The position numbers and the translations under genes were made by a program. Shown here in pieces: positions 52,652-62,890 of a stretch of 64,000 bases of DNA. The stretch is from assembly GCA_003116975.1 (NCBI GenBank), contig BGKB01000024.1, positions 186,001 through 250,000 of the forward strand, in the 5' to 3' direction. Origin of the DNA: Aurantiochytrium sp. KH105. Lineage: Eukaryota; Sar; Bigyra; Thraustochytrida; Thraustochytriidae. The notes below the pieces were generated by a model that saw nothing but the letters and a program-made list of their open reading frames with translations, did no database searches and was not told where the DNA came from. Position 1 is the first letter of the stretch; every line of letters starts with the position of its first letter.

Positions 52652-55147
52652 ATGCTAGCGGACGCGGAGGGACACCATGGGCACACCACCACCACCCTGG
52701 GCATCCATGGCTTCATGCCGCGCAACAACCCTATTCTGGGGACCTTTTCACATGCGCCGAGCGCGTCCATCGGACGCTCACGCTTCTTCAAGGAGGATGT
52801 CACCAGCAAGGCCGACCACGACCTCATGAAGACGTGGCGCCACAACCCCTACACCGGCCAGTTTCACGTTGCTCCTAATGTATACTCCAAACTCCATGGG
52901 CTTCACCGCTTCGCGCGCCTTCGCAAGTCCATGAGCACGAGCCTCGCGGACCGTCTCGGCTCCTCAGCACAAACAGAAAGCGCAAGCACTACCACCGCGA
53001 GCACCTCCAGTAGCACCGCGAGCCCTGGCAGCACAATCAGCAGCAAGCACAAACGCTTCCATCAGCACGATAGCGAGAACAACCAGACCGAGGGCGAGAA
53101 TGACGACGACCGTCATGATGATCATAATGATGATGGACACCCCGCGGGCAGACCTCGCGGACATCTGCGCAGACAGACGTCAGTGTCAGAGCCTGATCTC
53201 GAGGGCGTCGCTGCCGTCGCCGCGCACGAGCCCTCGTACCAAAAAGACTTCCGGGACTTTCTTAGACACTTCCACCTCGAAGCTCCTGGCTACCAAAGCG
53301 ACGGCACCGTGTCAGTTCCAGACTACAACGACTGGGACGGTCACATGAGCGACACCGACCTCTCGTACCACACTTTGCTCCCAGCCGAGCTTACCACGGT
53401 TGAAGACTTTGGCATTGCACCCCGCAATCCCGTCATGTACGATGACGACGAGGACGAGAACTTTAACGCTGCTGCTGCTACCGGTGAAGACGCCGGCGGC
53501 GACGACGACGAGTCAGTCCGCGTTGGAGACGCCGATGATGCGGCGGACGCTGATGACGAAGACGAAGATGATGACACCGAGTTCTCCGGCCGCGAGGTGT
53601 CCTCCTTTGGCCTCGGTTCGGCCTCGAATTCGCTGTCGCATGCGTCCAACCTCAACCTCGCGTCCGGGAACCACCTCTTGGCGTCCAAATCCACGCCGCC
53701 ACCACTACAGCAAGACCCGCCATCGCCATTTCTCCCCGCGCTGTCCTTTTCCGCCGTGCCTTCAAATATGCTCCTGGAGGAGCTCTCTCTCCCCGGAAGT
53801 GCAGCGTCTATCCCACGCGATGCCCTCGAGGTCGGAGCAAACGAGGCAAATATCGAAAGTAGAAGAAGTTTGCTCACCTCGTCGGCCTCGGTCATGCATT
53901 TGTCCGCGCCGAGGCCCATCCCGCTGCGCAGGCGTTGCCGCTCGTCTGAGACGGCGCAAACGCTGATCGGTTCGCCCTCGCCCACATTCTCTACTCTCAA
54001 CACTGCTCCTTATTCGGGTTCGCGCGGATCAAGCCACCATCGAGACGCGTCCTTTGGCAGCAGCAATGGTGCACGCGCGCGCGCCTCCACTTCAGTCGTT
54101 AGCGCGAGCACCGCTACGTCTGCGACCAACAGTCAGGGAAGCTCCGACGAGGACCTTCTCGCTGAGGAGACGCAAGCGACGAACCCGTGGATCATCAACC
54201 GCACCCAGGAAATTAAAGCCAAGTACAAACTGTGCATGGACGAAACCCTTGGCAAGGGTGCCTATTCGGTCTGCAAGGTTTGCGAGAACCGAGTTTCGCA
54301 TCGCCAATTCGCCGTTAAAATTGTGCGCAAGCGTCTTCTCGTTTCCGCTTCGGAAAAACAAATGGTCAAACGCGAAGTGGAGCTTCATCAGGTGTTGCGC
54401 CATCGCAACATTGTCCGTCTGTACGAGATATTCGAGGACCCCGCTCGCCTTTTTCTCATTTTGGAGAAGGTTGATGGCGGGACTCTCGATCAGCTTCTTT
54501 TGCGTAACGGTGGCAAGCTTCCGGAATCGGTCTGCTGCAACCTCGCGGGCCAGCTGCTCGATGCTGTACAGTATTTGCATAATTACGGCGTTTTGCAGGG
54601 CGATCTCAAACCTGCCAACCTTCTTCTCTCCAAACAGCCGGGGGCTCACTCCGACGACCCTCACTTTGCCAACTACACGGTCAAAGTATGCGACTTTGGC
54701 CTTTCGCGCAAGGTCCCCGACGTAAAGTATTACAAGGTCACCGGCGACGTCCACAAAGTACCCTACACGGACATTGTCGGGACCATGGGCTATGTCGCGC
54801 CTGAAATATTGCGGCACGAGGCATATACCGTTGCCGTCGATGTTTGGGCCGTGGGCATTATTCTCTACGAGATGCTCAGCGGCATCCGTCCCTTTGTGCC
54901 CTACAAGGACTGCCTCACGCAGGATCTGACGTTTCCTGCCCCAGTCTTTGGCCACATTTCTACCGAAGCCATGAGTCTCGTCGTGGCTCTTCTTCAACGC
55001 ACCGTTGCGGAGCGTCCCACCGCAGCCGAGGCCCTTCGTCACCTTTGGTTTCGGTCTCGCTCGAGGGATGCTCTTTTATTCCAATCCGCATCTGCCGCTT
55101 CTCTACTCTCTTCGACGACGTCTATTTCTACGGCAGCGTCCTCGTAA
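52652..55147 (+). CDS. Serine/threonine protein kinase with atypical QGD catalytic-loop motif
   Basis: 831 residues from ATG 52652. Residues 1-524 are mostly low complexity. There is a conserved-looking segment near the start (MPRNNPILGTFSH, then MKTWRHNPYTGQFH), Ser/Thr-rich tracts, and a run of about 40 mainly Asp/Glu residues. The kinase domain spans about 525-798: glycine loop LGKGAYSVCKV, VAIK-type lysine K556 (FAVKIV), catalytic loop QGDLKPAN with D651, DFG at 681-683, activation segment DIVGTMGYVAPEIL, and DVWAVGIILYEMLSG. The catalytic Asp, Lys and Asn are all present, so activity is expected, but the usual HRD is QGD. Loss of Arg means activation-loop control by the HRD arginine is absent. 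Overall similarity is to the CAMK group. The tail after the domain is Ser-rich and short. Confidence 0.92.
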   Translation: MLADAEGHHGHTTTTLGIHGFMPRNNPILGTFSHAPSASIGRSRFFKEDVTSKADHDLMKTWRHNPYTGQFHVAPNVYSKLHGLHRFARLRKSMSTSLADRLGSSAQTESASTTTASTSSSTASPGSTISSKHKRFHQHDSENNQTEGENDDDRHDDHNDDGHPAGRPRGHLRRQTSVSEPDLEGVAAVAAHEPSYQKDFRDFLRHFHLEAPGYQSDGTVSVPDYNDWDGHMSDTDLSYHTLLPAELTTVEDFGIAPRNPVMYDDDEDENFNAAAATGEDAGGDDDESVRVGDADDAADADDEDEDDDTEFSGREVSSFGLGSASNSLSHASNLNLASGNHLLASKSTPPPLQQDPPSPFLPALSFSAVPSNMLLEELSLPGSAASIPRDALEVGANEANIESRRSLLTSSASVMHLSAPRPIPLRRRCRSSETAQTLIGSPSPTFSTLNTAPYSGSRGSSHHRDASFGSSNGARARASTSVVSASTATSATNSQGSSDEDLLAEETQATNPWIINRTQEIKAKYKLCMDETLGKGAYSVCKVCENRVSHRQFAVKIVRKRLLVSASEKQMVKREVELHQVLRHRNIVRLYEIFEDPARLFLILEKVDGGTLDQLLLRNGGKLPESVCCNLAGQLLDAVQYLHNYGVLQGDLKPANLLLSKQPGAHSDDPHFANYTVKVCDFGLSRKVPDVKYYKVTGDVHKVPYTDIVGTMGYVAPEILRHEAYTVAVDVWAVGIILYEMLSGIRPFVPYKDCLTQDLTFPAPVFGHISTEAMSLVVALLQRTVAERPTAAEALRHLWFRSRSRDALLFQSASAASLLSSTTSISTAASS

Positions 55148-55533
55148 GCAAAGGGAGATTTTGGGAGAGAATGCGTGCGATTTTTACAGCTGTGTGGATT
55201 TGGGCCAATACTTGTATACATGAATTATCAACAAGCTTTCCATGTGTTGCTTTTCTTCTTTCTCGATTTTTGGGGACCCATCCCACAACACCATGCCGAT
55301 AGAAGGTCAAGTGCTCATGCTTTAGCCTGAGAAAAAAAAAAAAAAAAAGGCCCAACGGTAAAATTGCATTGCCATGTGCTTTTCACACATCGTCGATCGC
55401 ACGGCAACAAGTTCGTCAAACCAGAGCGCCCAGAGGCCAAAATCTCTCGGTGCGCGACACCCTGGTGCGCGACGCCTTAGCGCTTCGACGTGAGCCTGCA
55501 AAGGCAGGTCCGACACTCGAGCAAGCTTGCAGC
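55148..55533. other. Intergenic region with an 18-base A tract
   Basis: Separates kinase and IFT57, both on the plus strand. An uninterrupted A run at about 55331-55348 follows the probable kinase 3' end. The IFT57 frame is open back to 55369, but only from a TTG. Confidence 0.5.
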
Positions 55534-56964
55534 ATGGCTGGGCAGGAGGATGTCAACGTAGACGACGCGAGTCTGCCCAAGAACACCTCGAACGGAGGTG
55601 TACTCTTGCTCGCAGAGAACGTCCTGGAGAAACTCAAGATTCTCAATTATGATGCCCAAGTCGTGTACCGCAAGAACCAGACGCTCTTCACACGCACATA
55701 CTTTGCAGAACCAGCCGCAAACGCAAATGGTCAGTGGGTTAGCCTTCTTGGGCTCGTGAGCTGGCTCATCGCCGAGCTCGGAGGCGACTTTACCGTCGAC
55801 AAATACGATGACCCAAACACGAGCGCCAACAAGATGATGCTCACGCTGAAAAAGCTTGGTTTTGAGCCAGACTTTCCCGTTTCGCGCCTCAAGCAGGCCT
55901 ATGGCGAATCCGTCTGCAGCGTTTTGGACTTTTTGGCCGACAAGCTCTTGAAAAAGCGCGGATTCCGCTTTCGCGAGCCGCAATACCCCGAGACCGATGG
56001 CTTCGAGGAGGCCGAGGTCGACGATGAAGCCGACCTTGGGCAGGCTGACATTATTGATGAGGCCATCGAAAGTGAAGAGGAGGATGCCCTCTTTAGCGAA
56101 CACGTGCGCAGCGGAGCCGCGGGTTCTGGCGGCGTCTCGGGCGCTACATCGTCGTCTTCAGGCGTCGCAAGACGAGGTCTCGGCGGCAGCGGCAGTGGTG
56201 CTGCGGAAGATGTTCATGCTGCCGACCGCGACGCGGACGACAGCTTCTCCATGCTGCAAAGCGAGGCATCGCCCGAATTTCAGGCCGCCTGGCAAGCTGA
56301 GCTCGAGCGTGTCGCGCCGCGATTGCGTCGCGCAGCAATGGGCGCCACGGGGAATGAGTGGCGAGCTCATCTGGAGCAGACGGTCAAGCACAATGCCACA
56401 ATTCAGGAGATGCTGCCGAGCTGCACCAAGCAGCTCAGTCGCATCAACGAAAACCTGACCGCTTCGCTTGAGCGAATCCAGACCAAGGAAGCTGCTCTTG
56501 GCGGATCCTTTGAGGCAATTGCCCGCGAGTACAAGGGCGTCCAGGAGACGCTCAAGCTCATCACGTCAAAGTATGAGGCCTCGAGCGAGGCTGTTGAGAA
56601 ACTCTCCAACGAGCTCAGTGCTGTTTCCGAGGCCCTCGATGAGCTCAAGGACAACATGGACTCGCGCGGCAATTCGATGGTGGACACTTCGCCTCTGCAA
56701 AAGATTCGCAAGGCCTTGTCCAAACTCAAGGCGGAGATCAAGCAAATGGAGCTTCGTATCGGAGTTGTTGGACATTCCTTGCTCCAGGCTAGTCTGCGCT
56801 CTGCGCAAGAGGCTCGTTTGCAAAAGTCGTCACGCTCAGGTGCGGGCCGCGCTTCCTCATCGTCCTCGGGTGCGGTGTCTTCCTCTTCTGCGTCTTATTC
56901 GGCACCGCGATCTCCACGGCCCATCGACCTTTCTCCGCGCTCACCTGACCCGGCCTTTATCTAG
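55534..56964 (+). CDS. IFT57: Intraflagellar transport protein 57
   Basis: 476 residues from ATG 55534. IFT57 (Hippi) is an IFT-B complex subunit required to build and maintain cilia. The N-terminal calponin-homology-like region is recognisable: ENVLEKLKILNYDAQV, then QWVSLLGLVSWLIAELGGDF, PNTSANKMMLTLKKLGF and YGESVCSVLDFLADKLL, a signature of this family. An acidic segment and a Gly/Ser/Ala-rich linker follow (about 155-235), then a long coiled coil (about 265-425; QTVKHNATIQEMLPSC, LERIQTKEAALGGSFEAIA, YKGVQETLKLITSKYE, LSKLKAEIKQMELRIG). The last 45 residues are Ser-rich. Length is close to the family's usual 430-470. Its presence implies a flagellate stage such as zoospores. Confidence 0.96.
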   Translation: MAGQEDVNVDDASLPKNTSNGGVLLLAENVLEKLKILNYDAQVVYRKNQTLFTRTYFAEPAANANGQWVSLLGLVSWLIAELGGDFTVDKYDDPNTSANKMMLTLKKLGFEPDFPVSRLKQAYGESVCSVLDFLADKLLKKRGFRFREPQYPETDGFEEAEVDDEADLGQADIIDEAIESEEEDALFSEHVRSGAAGSGGVSGATSSSSGVARRGLGGSGSGAAEDVHAADRDADDSFSMLQSEASPEFQAAWQAELERVAPRLRRAAMGATGNEWRAHLEQTVKHNATIQEMLPSCTKQLSRINENLTASLERIQTKEAALGGSFEAIAREYKGVQETLKLITSKYEASSEAVEKLSNELSAVSEALDELKDNMDSRGNSMVDTSPLQKIRKALSKLKAEIKQMELRIGVVGHSLLQASLRSAQEARLQKSSRSGAGRASSSSSGAVSSSSASYSAPRSPRPIDLSPRSPDPAFI

Positions 56965-57293
56965 AGTTCGTACGCACGCTGCTGAGGATGCGTGGCACGC
57001 ACTTTCTCGACCATGTTCTCTTCTTTTGTCAAGCCTAATTAAGCCAAGTGTCCGGATGCTTTTGTTTTCAATGTTTGAAAATCTTGGCGTGCTTGTTGAC
57101 GGCACGGACATCGTCGACTCGATGCGTTGACTTGCTACCATGCGTTGACTGTATTGATCAATTGGAGTAGCTTTCGCCAGCACATTTGTCCAATGCAAGC
57201 AAGCAAGCAAGTTGGATATCTTGAAAAATGACTTCTTCTCTTCGTTTCCGTGTGATTGCTTTTTCGCGCATACTGCCATCCCATACACCGCCC

Positions 57294-57333
<40 letters not shown>

Positions 57334-58094
57334 CCACACCTTAACACCAACGCTTGCTTTTTCATATGCAACATCGGCTGCAGCAACCTTCTCCACCTAA
57401 CTCCATCTTCGCGGTGCGGCCCCGAGAGCCAAGGCCCCCTTGGTTCCCCGTCGACCGCGCGTTCGCCCCCGTTCCCCCGCGTGCGCGATATGAGATTGTT
57501 CTAGAATCGCGAGGCTCTCTCTCGCCGCGTCATCCGCACTTGCGGCCGCCGCCGCAAGTGCGCGCGTGCGCTATACCCCACTTGCGCGCGCGCATTCTGC
57601 CCTTTCCCGGCGGCCCGATTCTCCACTTGCCGGCCCCGCCAGGCAGGCAGGCAAGGCAGGCTCCGCCACGCGATCCGCCGCCCTCCCTCCCTCCCTCCCT
57701 CCGTCCCTCCCTCCCGCGCGCAGGCGCGCAGACGCGCAGACGCGCAGGCGCGCGGACGCCGCCCTCGCGCGCGCGCGGCCCTCGCGCGCGCCCTCGCGCG
57801 CCGGCGGCGTCTCTCCGCCGGTCCATCCTCTCCGTATCCTCGCGAGGCTTCGAGATCGGGCTCCTGCATTCGCCGCCTCCTCCTTCTTTCCCTCTGCTTT
57901 CTCGCCTTCTTTCTTTCCTTCTCCGCCGCCTTCCTCGAGTGGCCGCGGCAGTTCGCCAAAGCCCAGCCACGGCAGCCACGCGCGGCAGCCTGCACGAGGA
58001 GCGAGCGAGCGAGCGAGCGAGGCCGTGGAGAGCAGCAGCAGCGGCAGCGGCGGAGCAGAGCAGAGCAGAGCAGAGCAGAGCAGGGCAGGGCAAG
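56965..58094 (+). promoter_or_regulatory. Leader/promoter region of the Hsp110 gene
   Basis: Contains the (CAG)12 tract, a GCAA run near 57195, a very GC-rich CT-type stretch (57540-57960) and a GAGCA repeat just before the ATG (about 58050-58085). An inverted heat-shock half-site pair, TTCTAGAA, sits at 57499-57506; only two of the three NGAAN units of a full element are visible, so this is a weak candidate. The frame is open back to 57354, but the translation is low complexity. Confidence 0.4.
57295..57330 (+). repeat. (CAG)12 trinucleotide repeat
   Basis: Twelve uninterrupted CAG units about 765 bp upstream of the Hsp110 start. Confidence 0.95.
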
Positions 58095-60599
58095 ATGGCG
58101 GTCGTGGGCGTCGACTTCGGCACGCTCAACTGCACCATCAGCCAGGCGAAGCGCGGCAGCATTGAGACCGTGCTGAATGAGGCCAGCAAGCGGCAGACGC
58201 CCGCGCTCGTGTCGTTCCAGGGCAAGGAGCGCTTCATGGGCGTGGCCGCCGTGAGCCTGACCAAGAGCAACTACAAGAACACCATCGTGGAGCTCAAGCG
58301 CTTCATTGGCAAGAACTGGAGCGACCCCCAGGTCCAGGCCGACATCAAGCGCTGCCCTAATGCCAACGCCTTTTCCGAGCAGGAGGGTGACCGCATCGGG
58401 ATCACTGTCGCCTACAACGACGACAAGTTGGTCCTCTCGCCCGAGGACGTTTGCGGCATGATGATCAACTCGCTCAAGTCCACGGCCGAGTTCGCCAACG
58501 AGGGCCGCAACGTCGCCGACATCGTCTTTAGCGTGCCTTCCTTTTGGCAGGACCGCCAGCGCCGCGCCTTCCTTGACGCCGCCAAAATTGGCAACGTCAA
58601 CGTGCTCGGCCTCATCAACGACGGCACCGCCACCGCGCTCAGCTACGGTATCTGGAAGAGCGCCAGCAACCAGTTTTCCGTCGACGAGGCCGAGTACGTC
58701 ATGTTCGTCGATGTTGGCTACGCAGCCATGCAGGTCACCATCGCGGCCTTTTACCAGGGCAGGCTCCAGATCGTGGCCTCGGCCGCGGACGAGAACCTCG
58801 GTGGCCGCGACATTGACTGGATCCTCTGCGAGCACTTTGCGGAGGAGTTCAAAAAGAAGCACGGCGGCAACGTCATGGAAAATGCCAAGGCCGTCATCAA
58901 GCTGCGAGACGCCTGCAACAAGGCCAAGTCGACCCTTACGCCGGAAGGCGTCGCCTTTGCCAATGTCAACGTCGAGTTCCTCCTCAACGAGACAGATTTC
59001 AACACCAAGCTGGAGATTGAGACTTTTGACGAGCTCATTCAGCCCCTCGTGGACCGCGTCGCGGACCCTATCGAGCGCGCCATGGAGATGAGCGGGCTCT
59101 CCATCGACAAGATCAAGAGCGTCGAGATCGTTGGCGGCACCACGCGTGTGCGCGCCATCAAGCGCCGCATCAGCGAGGTCATGAACCTCGACAAGGAGGC
59201 CCTGAACTTTGGCCTCTCGACCACCCTCAACGCTGACGAGGCCACGAGCCGCGGCTGCGCGCTGCGCTGCGCCATCCTCAGCCCGGCCTTTCGCGTCAAG
59301 GAGTTTATCATCTCAGACACGGTCACGCAGCCCATCAAGCTCGAGTGGGACGCCGCGGCCGCACCCGCAGAGGAGCCCGAGGATGACGAAGCTGCTGCTG
59401 CCGCCGCTGACGACGCCGAGGACGCCTCGAGCGCCGCGGGCAAGAATGACATCACCATTCTTCCCCAGGGCACCGAGACGCCCAAGACGCGTCGCGTGAC
59501 CTTTCGCCGCGGCCAGCCCTTTGAGGTGCGCGCTCTCTACGCGGACGAAAAGGACGAGAACAAGACAGATCTCGCCGTGTTCAAGGTCTCGGGCATGCCT
59601 GCGACCGTCTCGGACGGCAGCGTGCCCCGCATCCGCGTCGACTTTCGCCAGGACGAGTTTGGCCTCTTCAAGGTGTCTGCCGCAAAGTTCATGGAGCCTC
59701 TCGAGGACGAGAGCAAGGCCGAGGGCGAGGATGCCGCCAAGGACGGCGAGGCCAAGGATGGTGAGGCCAAGGAAGGCGAGGCGGACAAGCCCAAGAAGAA
59801 GAAGTTCAAGGCTGTCTCGCTCCAGGTCGAGTCCCTCTTCTCCAAGGCACTCTCGTCGAGCGATGTCGACAACGCCGCGGCCCGCGAGCAAGAGTTTGCT
59901 CAGCAGGATCGTCTCCTTCGCGAGACCGCAGAGACGCGCAACAAGCTTGAGGAGTACGTGTACCAGTTCCGCGACAAGATCTCCGGCGCGCTTCGCGAAT
60001 TCGGCACGGACGACGAGCGCAGCACCCTTTCTGCCGCCCTCGATGCGGCCGAGGCCTGGATCTACGACGAGGGCTACGACGAGACCAAGGAGGCCTACTC
60101 GAACAAGCTCAAGGACCTTATGGGAATGGGCAACAAGTTCGTGGACCGCAGTGATGAGTCAGAGGGCCGCCCCGCGGCAATTGCTAAATTCCAGGAGAAG
60201 ATTGGCGAGCTTCTTAAGGTGGCGAACTCCGAAGATCCCAAGTACGATCACATTGAGGAGGACGAGCGCAAGAAGGTGCGCGACGCCTGCGCCGATGCCG
60301 AGACGTGGTTCAAGGAGGTCTCCGAAAAGCAGGCGGGCATGAACACGTACGAGGACCCTGTGCTGCGCGTCGCTGACATCAACGCTAAGATTCGCGATCT
60401 CGAGCTAACATGCAACCCCATTGTCAACAAGCGCAAGCCGGCCCCCAAGGCCAAACCTGCCGAGGAGAAGAAGTCCGAGGAGAAGGAAGCCGCTTCGGCC
60501 GAGAACATGTCGACGGAGGGTGGCGAGGCAGAGGCAGAGGGTGACGCCGATGCTGACCCAGAGGCCAAGGACCAGGACAACGGCATGGACGTCGACTAA
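58095..60599 (+). CDS. Hsp110-family chaperone (HSPA4/Sse1-like nucleotide exchange factor)
   Basis: 834 residues from ATG 58095 (context AAGATGG). Hsp110 proteins are Hsp70-like and act as cytosolic nucleotide exchange factors and holdases for Hsp70. The ATPase domain fills about 1-385: VGVDFGTLNC at 4-13 (the Hsp110 form of the phosphate-1 loop), INDGTATALSYG, VMFVDVGYA and VEIVGGTTRV. The beta substrate domain follows with two acidic Ala/Glu/Asp-rich insertions (near 420-450 and 535-570) typical of Hsp110 and absent from Hsp70, then the helical region and a disordered Lys/Glu/Asp-rich tail. The protein ends MDVD, similar to the terminal tetrapeptides of animal Hsp110s. Codon use is strongly biased, suggesting high expression. 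A canonical EEVD is absent, as expected for this family. Confidence 0.96.
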   Translation: MAVVGVDFGTLNCTISQAKRGSIETVLNEASKRQTPALVSFQGKERFMGVAAVSLTKSNYKNTIVELKRFIGKNWSDPQVQADIKRCPNANAFSEQEGDRIGITVAYNDDKLVLSPEDVCGMMINSLKSTAEFANEGRNVADIVFSVPSFWQDRQRRAFLDAAKIGNVNVLGLINDGTATALSYGIWKSASNQFSVDEAEYVMFVDVGYAAMQVTIAAFYQGRLQIVASAADENLGGRDIDWILCEHFAEEFKKKHGGNVMENAKAVIKLRDACNKAKSTLTPEGVAFANVNVEFLLNETDFNTKLEIETFDELIQPLVDRVADPIERAMEMSGLSIDKIKSVEIVGGTTRVRAIKRRISEVMNLDKEALNFGLSTTLNADEATSRGCALRCAILSPAFRVKEFIISDTVTQPIKLEWDAAAAPAEEPEDDEAAAAAADDAEDASSAAGKNDITILPQGTETPKTRRVTFRRGQPFEVRALYADEKDENKTDLAVFKVSGMPATVSDGSVPRIRVDFRQDEFGLFKVSAAKFMEPLEDESKAEGEDAAKDGEAKDGEAKEGEADKPKKKKFKAVSLQVESLFSKALSSSDVDNAAAREQEFAQQDRLLRETAETRNKLEEYVYQFRDKISGALREFGTDDERSTLSAALDAAEAWIYDEGYDETKEAYSNKLKDLMGMGNKFVDRSDESEGRPAAIAKFQEKIGELLKVANSEDPKYDHIEEDERKKVRDACADAETWFKEVSEKQAGMNTYEDPVLRVADINAKIRDLELTCNPIVNKRKPAPKAKPAEEKKSEEKEAASAENMSTEGGEAEAEGDADADPEAKDQDNGMDVD

Positions 60600-61390
60600 G
60601 AGGCACAATAGATACGTCCACTTCTATTTCGAGACCACACCACGTCTTAATTTGTTCCTCCCTTTCCTCGATCTACTACAAAGATCCAAGCAGGATGGTT
60701 TCTTCATTGACATGATGAGCAAGTTTTCAGTGCCAGATGGATCATTGTGGGCTTCCGCATTCTTTCCAGAAGAGAGCTTATAGCAGAAACTCCAAAACAA
60801 TCCGAAAATGGGACGAACGTCCACACACCGCTTGGTTTGTTTCTTCAGTTATTGAATTAGAAAAAAGAAAACGATCAAGATCAAGATCAAGAACAAAAAA
60901 AAGGTGAGAGTATGTTCCTTCTCTTGCGACCATCTACTTGCGCACACTGCTTTCGTTTGCTGCATACATACCTCGAGGTGGTTTTGACCATCCTTCTCGC
61001 GTACTCCCCTTATTCTTCCTATCGTCGTCGTCGTCGTCTTCGTCGTTGTCGTCGTCGTCGTCATCATTATCATCAGCATCATTGTCGTCGTCGTCGTCAT
61101 CGTCGTCGTCGCCATTTTCTCATCTTCTTGCCAATCCAAAAGTCTCCCCTTGCCGAAGCTTTTACGATACCGAAACTCAACTTCTGAGACTCGGGGTCAT
61201 GGTATGGCTGCATGGTTGGTAAGATGAGGGGAGAGGCCGAGAGAAGCTCATCGCTTGCCAACGAGTCCCAAAATCTTTACCCGCCACGGGTGGGGCTCAT
61301 TCCTAGCACGGCGAGGCGCGCAGAGGAGGCGGCAAAGGCGAGACGGAGCAAGGCTTCTCGCACTCGCGACGGCGTAGAACTCTGGGCAAG
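60600..61390. other. Intergenic region between Hsp110 and transporter
   Basis: AT-richer 3' sequence of Hsp110, then the CGT-rich microsatellite and the transporter leader. No gene is seen. Confidence 0.5.
61021..61112 (+). repeat. Imperfect (CGT)n/(CAT)n trinucleotide repeat
   Basis: About thirty mostly CGT or CAT triplets with interruptions, about 280 bp upstream of the transporter start. Confidence 0.9.
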
Positions 61391-62890
61391 ATGCGCGTTG
61401 AAGATGAGACGCCACGAGGGAGCGAAAACGGCGGCGGCGACGACGACGATGTGGACCGTCTGGACGTGGAGCTTTTGCAGCAGGACGAGGAGAACGAGGC
61501 AAGAGACTCGGACGATGATGAGGCGCTCGCCGTAAGCGAGGAGGACTGCCAGGCCACGATTGCATCGACCGTGTTCAACCTCTCGAACAACATTGTCGGC
61601 GCGGGCATCTTGACGCTGCCGCAGTGCTTCAAGCAGGCAAGCATTGTGGAGGGGAGCCTGCTCCTGATCGGCGTGGGCGTCCTTAGCGGTATTTCACTCG
61701 TGCTGATTGCAGTGTGCTGTGAAGCTACGCGCTGCTTTTCGTTTCGTGGCATGGGCGAACGCGCCTTGGGCCGCAGCTTTGGAATTGCCATTCAAACCGT
61801 CATGTTCGTGTACACGTTCTTTAGCTGCGTGAGCTTTATGATCCTTGCGGGAGACTTTTTCAGTGGAAAGGATGGAATCCCGCAAGGTCTTTGCTCAGGA
61901 TCCCAATGCCACAGCTGGCTGGCTGATCTTTTTTACGAGCGATTTGGTGCCGTTGCCACACTGACGTTGCTGGTGCTTGCCCCGCTGAGCAGTCTGCGCA
62001 ATCTAAACGCGCTGCGCTTCACAAGCTTGCTCTCGATTGTGGGCATGTTTTATCTCTTGTACCTGCTCGTTTCCTCATATGTGGAGGCCTCGCGGCACAA
62101 GGGGCTTGCGCCTGCGAAAGAAATCCGCGTGGCGACGCTCTCATGGGGCGTCTTCTCGGCCGCGCCCGTCGTCAACGTGGCTTTCATCGCTCACTACAAC
62201 GTGCCCCGATTCTATCAAGAAATGAAAGAGCGCTCGATTCGCAAGTTTGCAACGGCCGTGGCGCTTGCGCTCGGTCTTTGCGGCAGCGTGTACGTCTTGG
62301 TGGCCCTCTTTGGATATCTTCACTTTGGTGAAGCCACCAAGAGCGACGTCTTGGAGAACTTTGGAAAGACATCGTTGAAGGGTACGCTTGGGCGAGTTGC
62401 CATGGCGGCCGTGGTTCTCTTTACGTATCCTCTGGCATTCAACTCCTTGCGTGCGTCGGCGATTGCTCTTCTGGGCCTGTGCCTGCCGGCGCGGGACTTT
62501 GCGAGGCGGCGCAATTTTTTGACACTCACGTTTGCGTTGGTCGCGCTGACTTTCATTCCTGGTTCCGTACTTTCGGACATTGGCATCGTCCTTGACTACA
62601 AGGGCGCCATCCTTGGTGGTTGTATCGGCTTTGCGTTTCCAGCGTGGATGTTCCTCGCACGTTGTAATCCGTCGGCTCTTCCGGCTCGCTGTGCCAAGCC
62701 GACCACGGACGAGAGTTCTCTGCAGCCTCTTGTGGGTGGGCATGCAGCCGGTCCGGGGTTCACGGGTTCTTCTGGAGAATTGGTTTTTTGGACTCGCGCG
62801 AGCTATGCGTTTTTTACCTGGGCCTTGATTAGTGGCATTATGGGCGTGGCGGTGACAACGATCAATCTCGTGCGCGCGCCTTCTCACTAG
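61391..62890 (+). CDS. Amino acid/auxin permease family (SLC38-like) transporter
   Basis: 499 residues from ATG 61391. The N-terminal 50 residues are cytosolic and acidic (GDDDDVD, EARDSDDDEA). The first transmembrane segment carries the AAAP signature NLSNNIVGAGILTLP (63-77), where the helix unwinds to bind substrate and, in SLC38 members, sodium. About eleven membrane helices follow, including LLLIGVGVLSGISLVLIAV, TVMFVYTFFSCVSFMIL, ATLTLLVLAPLSSL, GMFYLLYLLVSSYV, VVNVAFIAHYNVPRFYQEM (the family's F..HYN..R..EM motif), ALALGLCGSVYVLVALFGYLHFG and a last helix at the C-terminus. It should move neutral amino acids across the plasma or vacuolar membrane; the substrate is not predictable. A soluble loop of about 45 residues before the last helix is longer than usual. 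Confidence 0.95.
   Translation: MRVEDETPRGSENGGGDDDDVDRLDVELLQQDEENEARDSDDDEALAVSEEDCQATIASTVFNLSNNIVGAGILTLPQCFKQASIVEGSLLLIGVGVLSGISLVLIAVCCEATRCFSFRGMGERALGRSFGIAIQTVMFVYTFFSCVSFMILAGDFFSGKDGIPQGLCSGSQCHSWLADLFYERFGAVATLTLLVLAPLSSLRNLNALRFTSLLSIVGMFYLLYLLVSSYVEASRHKGLAPAKEIRVATLSWGVFSAAPVVNVAFIAHYNVPRFYQEMKERSIRKFATAVALALGLCGSVYVLVALFGYLHFGEATKSDVLENFGKTSLKGTLGRVAMAAVVLFTYPLAFNSLRASAIALLGLCLPARDFARRRNFLTLTFALVALTFIPGSVLSDIGIVLDYKGAILGGCIGFAFPAWMFLARCNPSALPARCAKPTTDESSLQPLVGGHAAGPGFTGSSGELVFWTRASYAFFTWALISGIMGVAVTTINLVRAPSH

Noticed and set aside
57354-58094. N-terminal extension of Hsp110 by 247 residues
   Set aside because: Hsp110 proteins begin immediately before the VGxDFGT motif, which follows ATG 58095; the upstream translation is low complexity.
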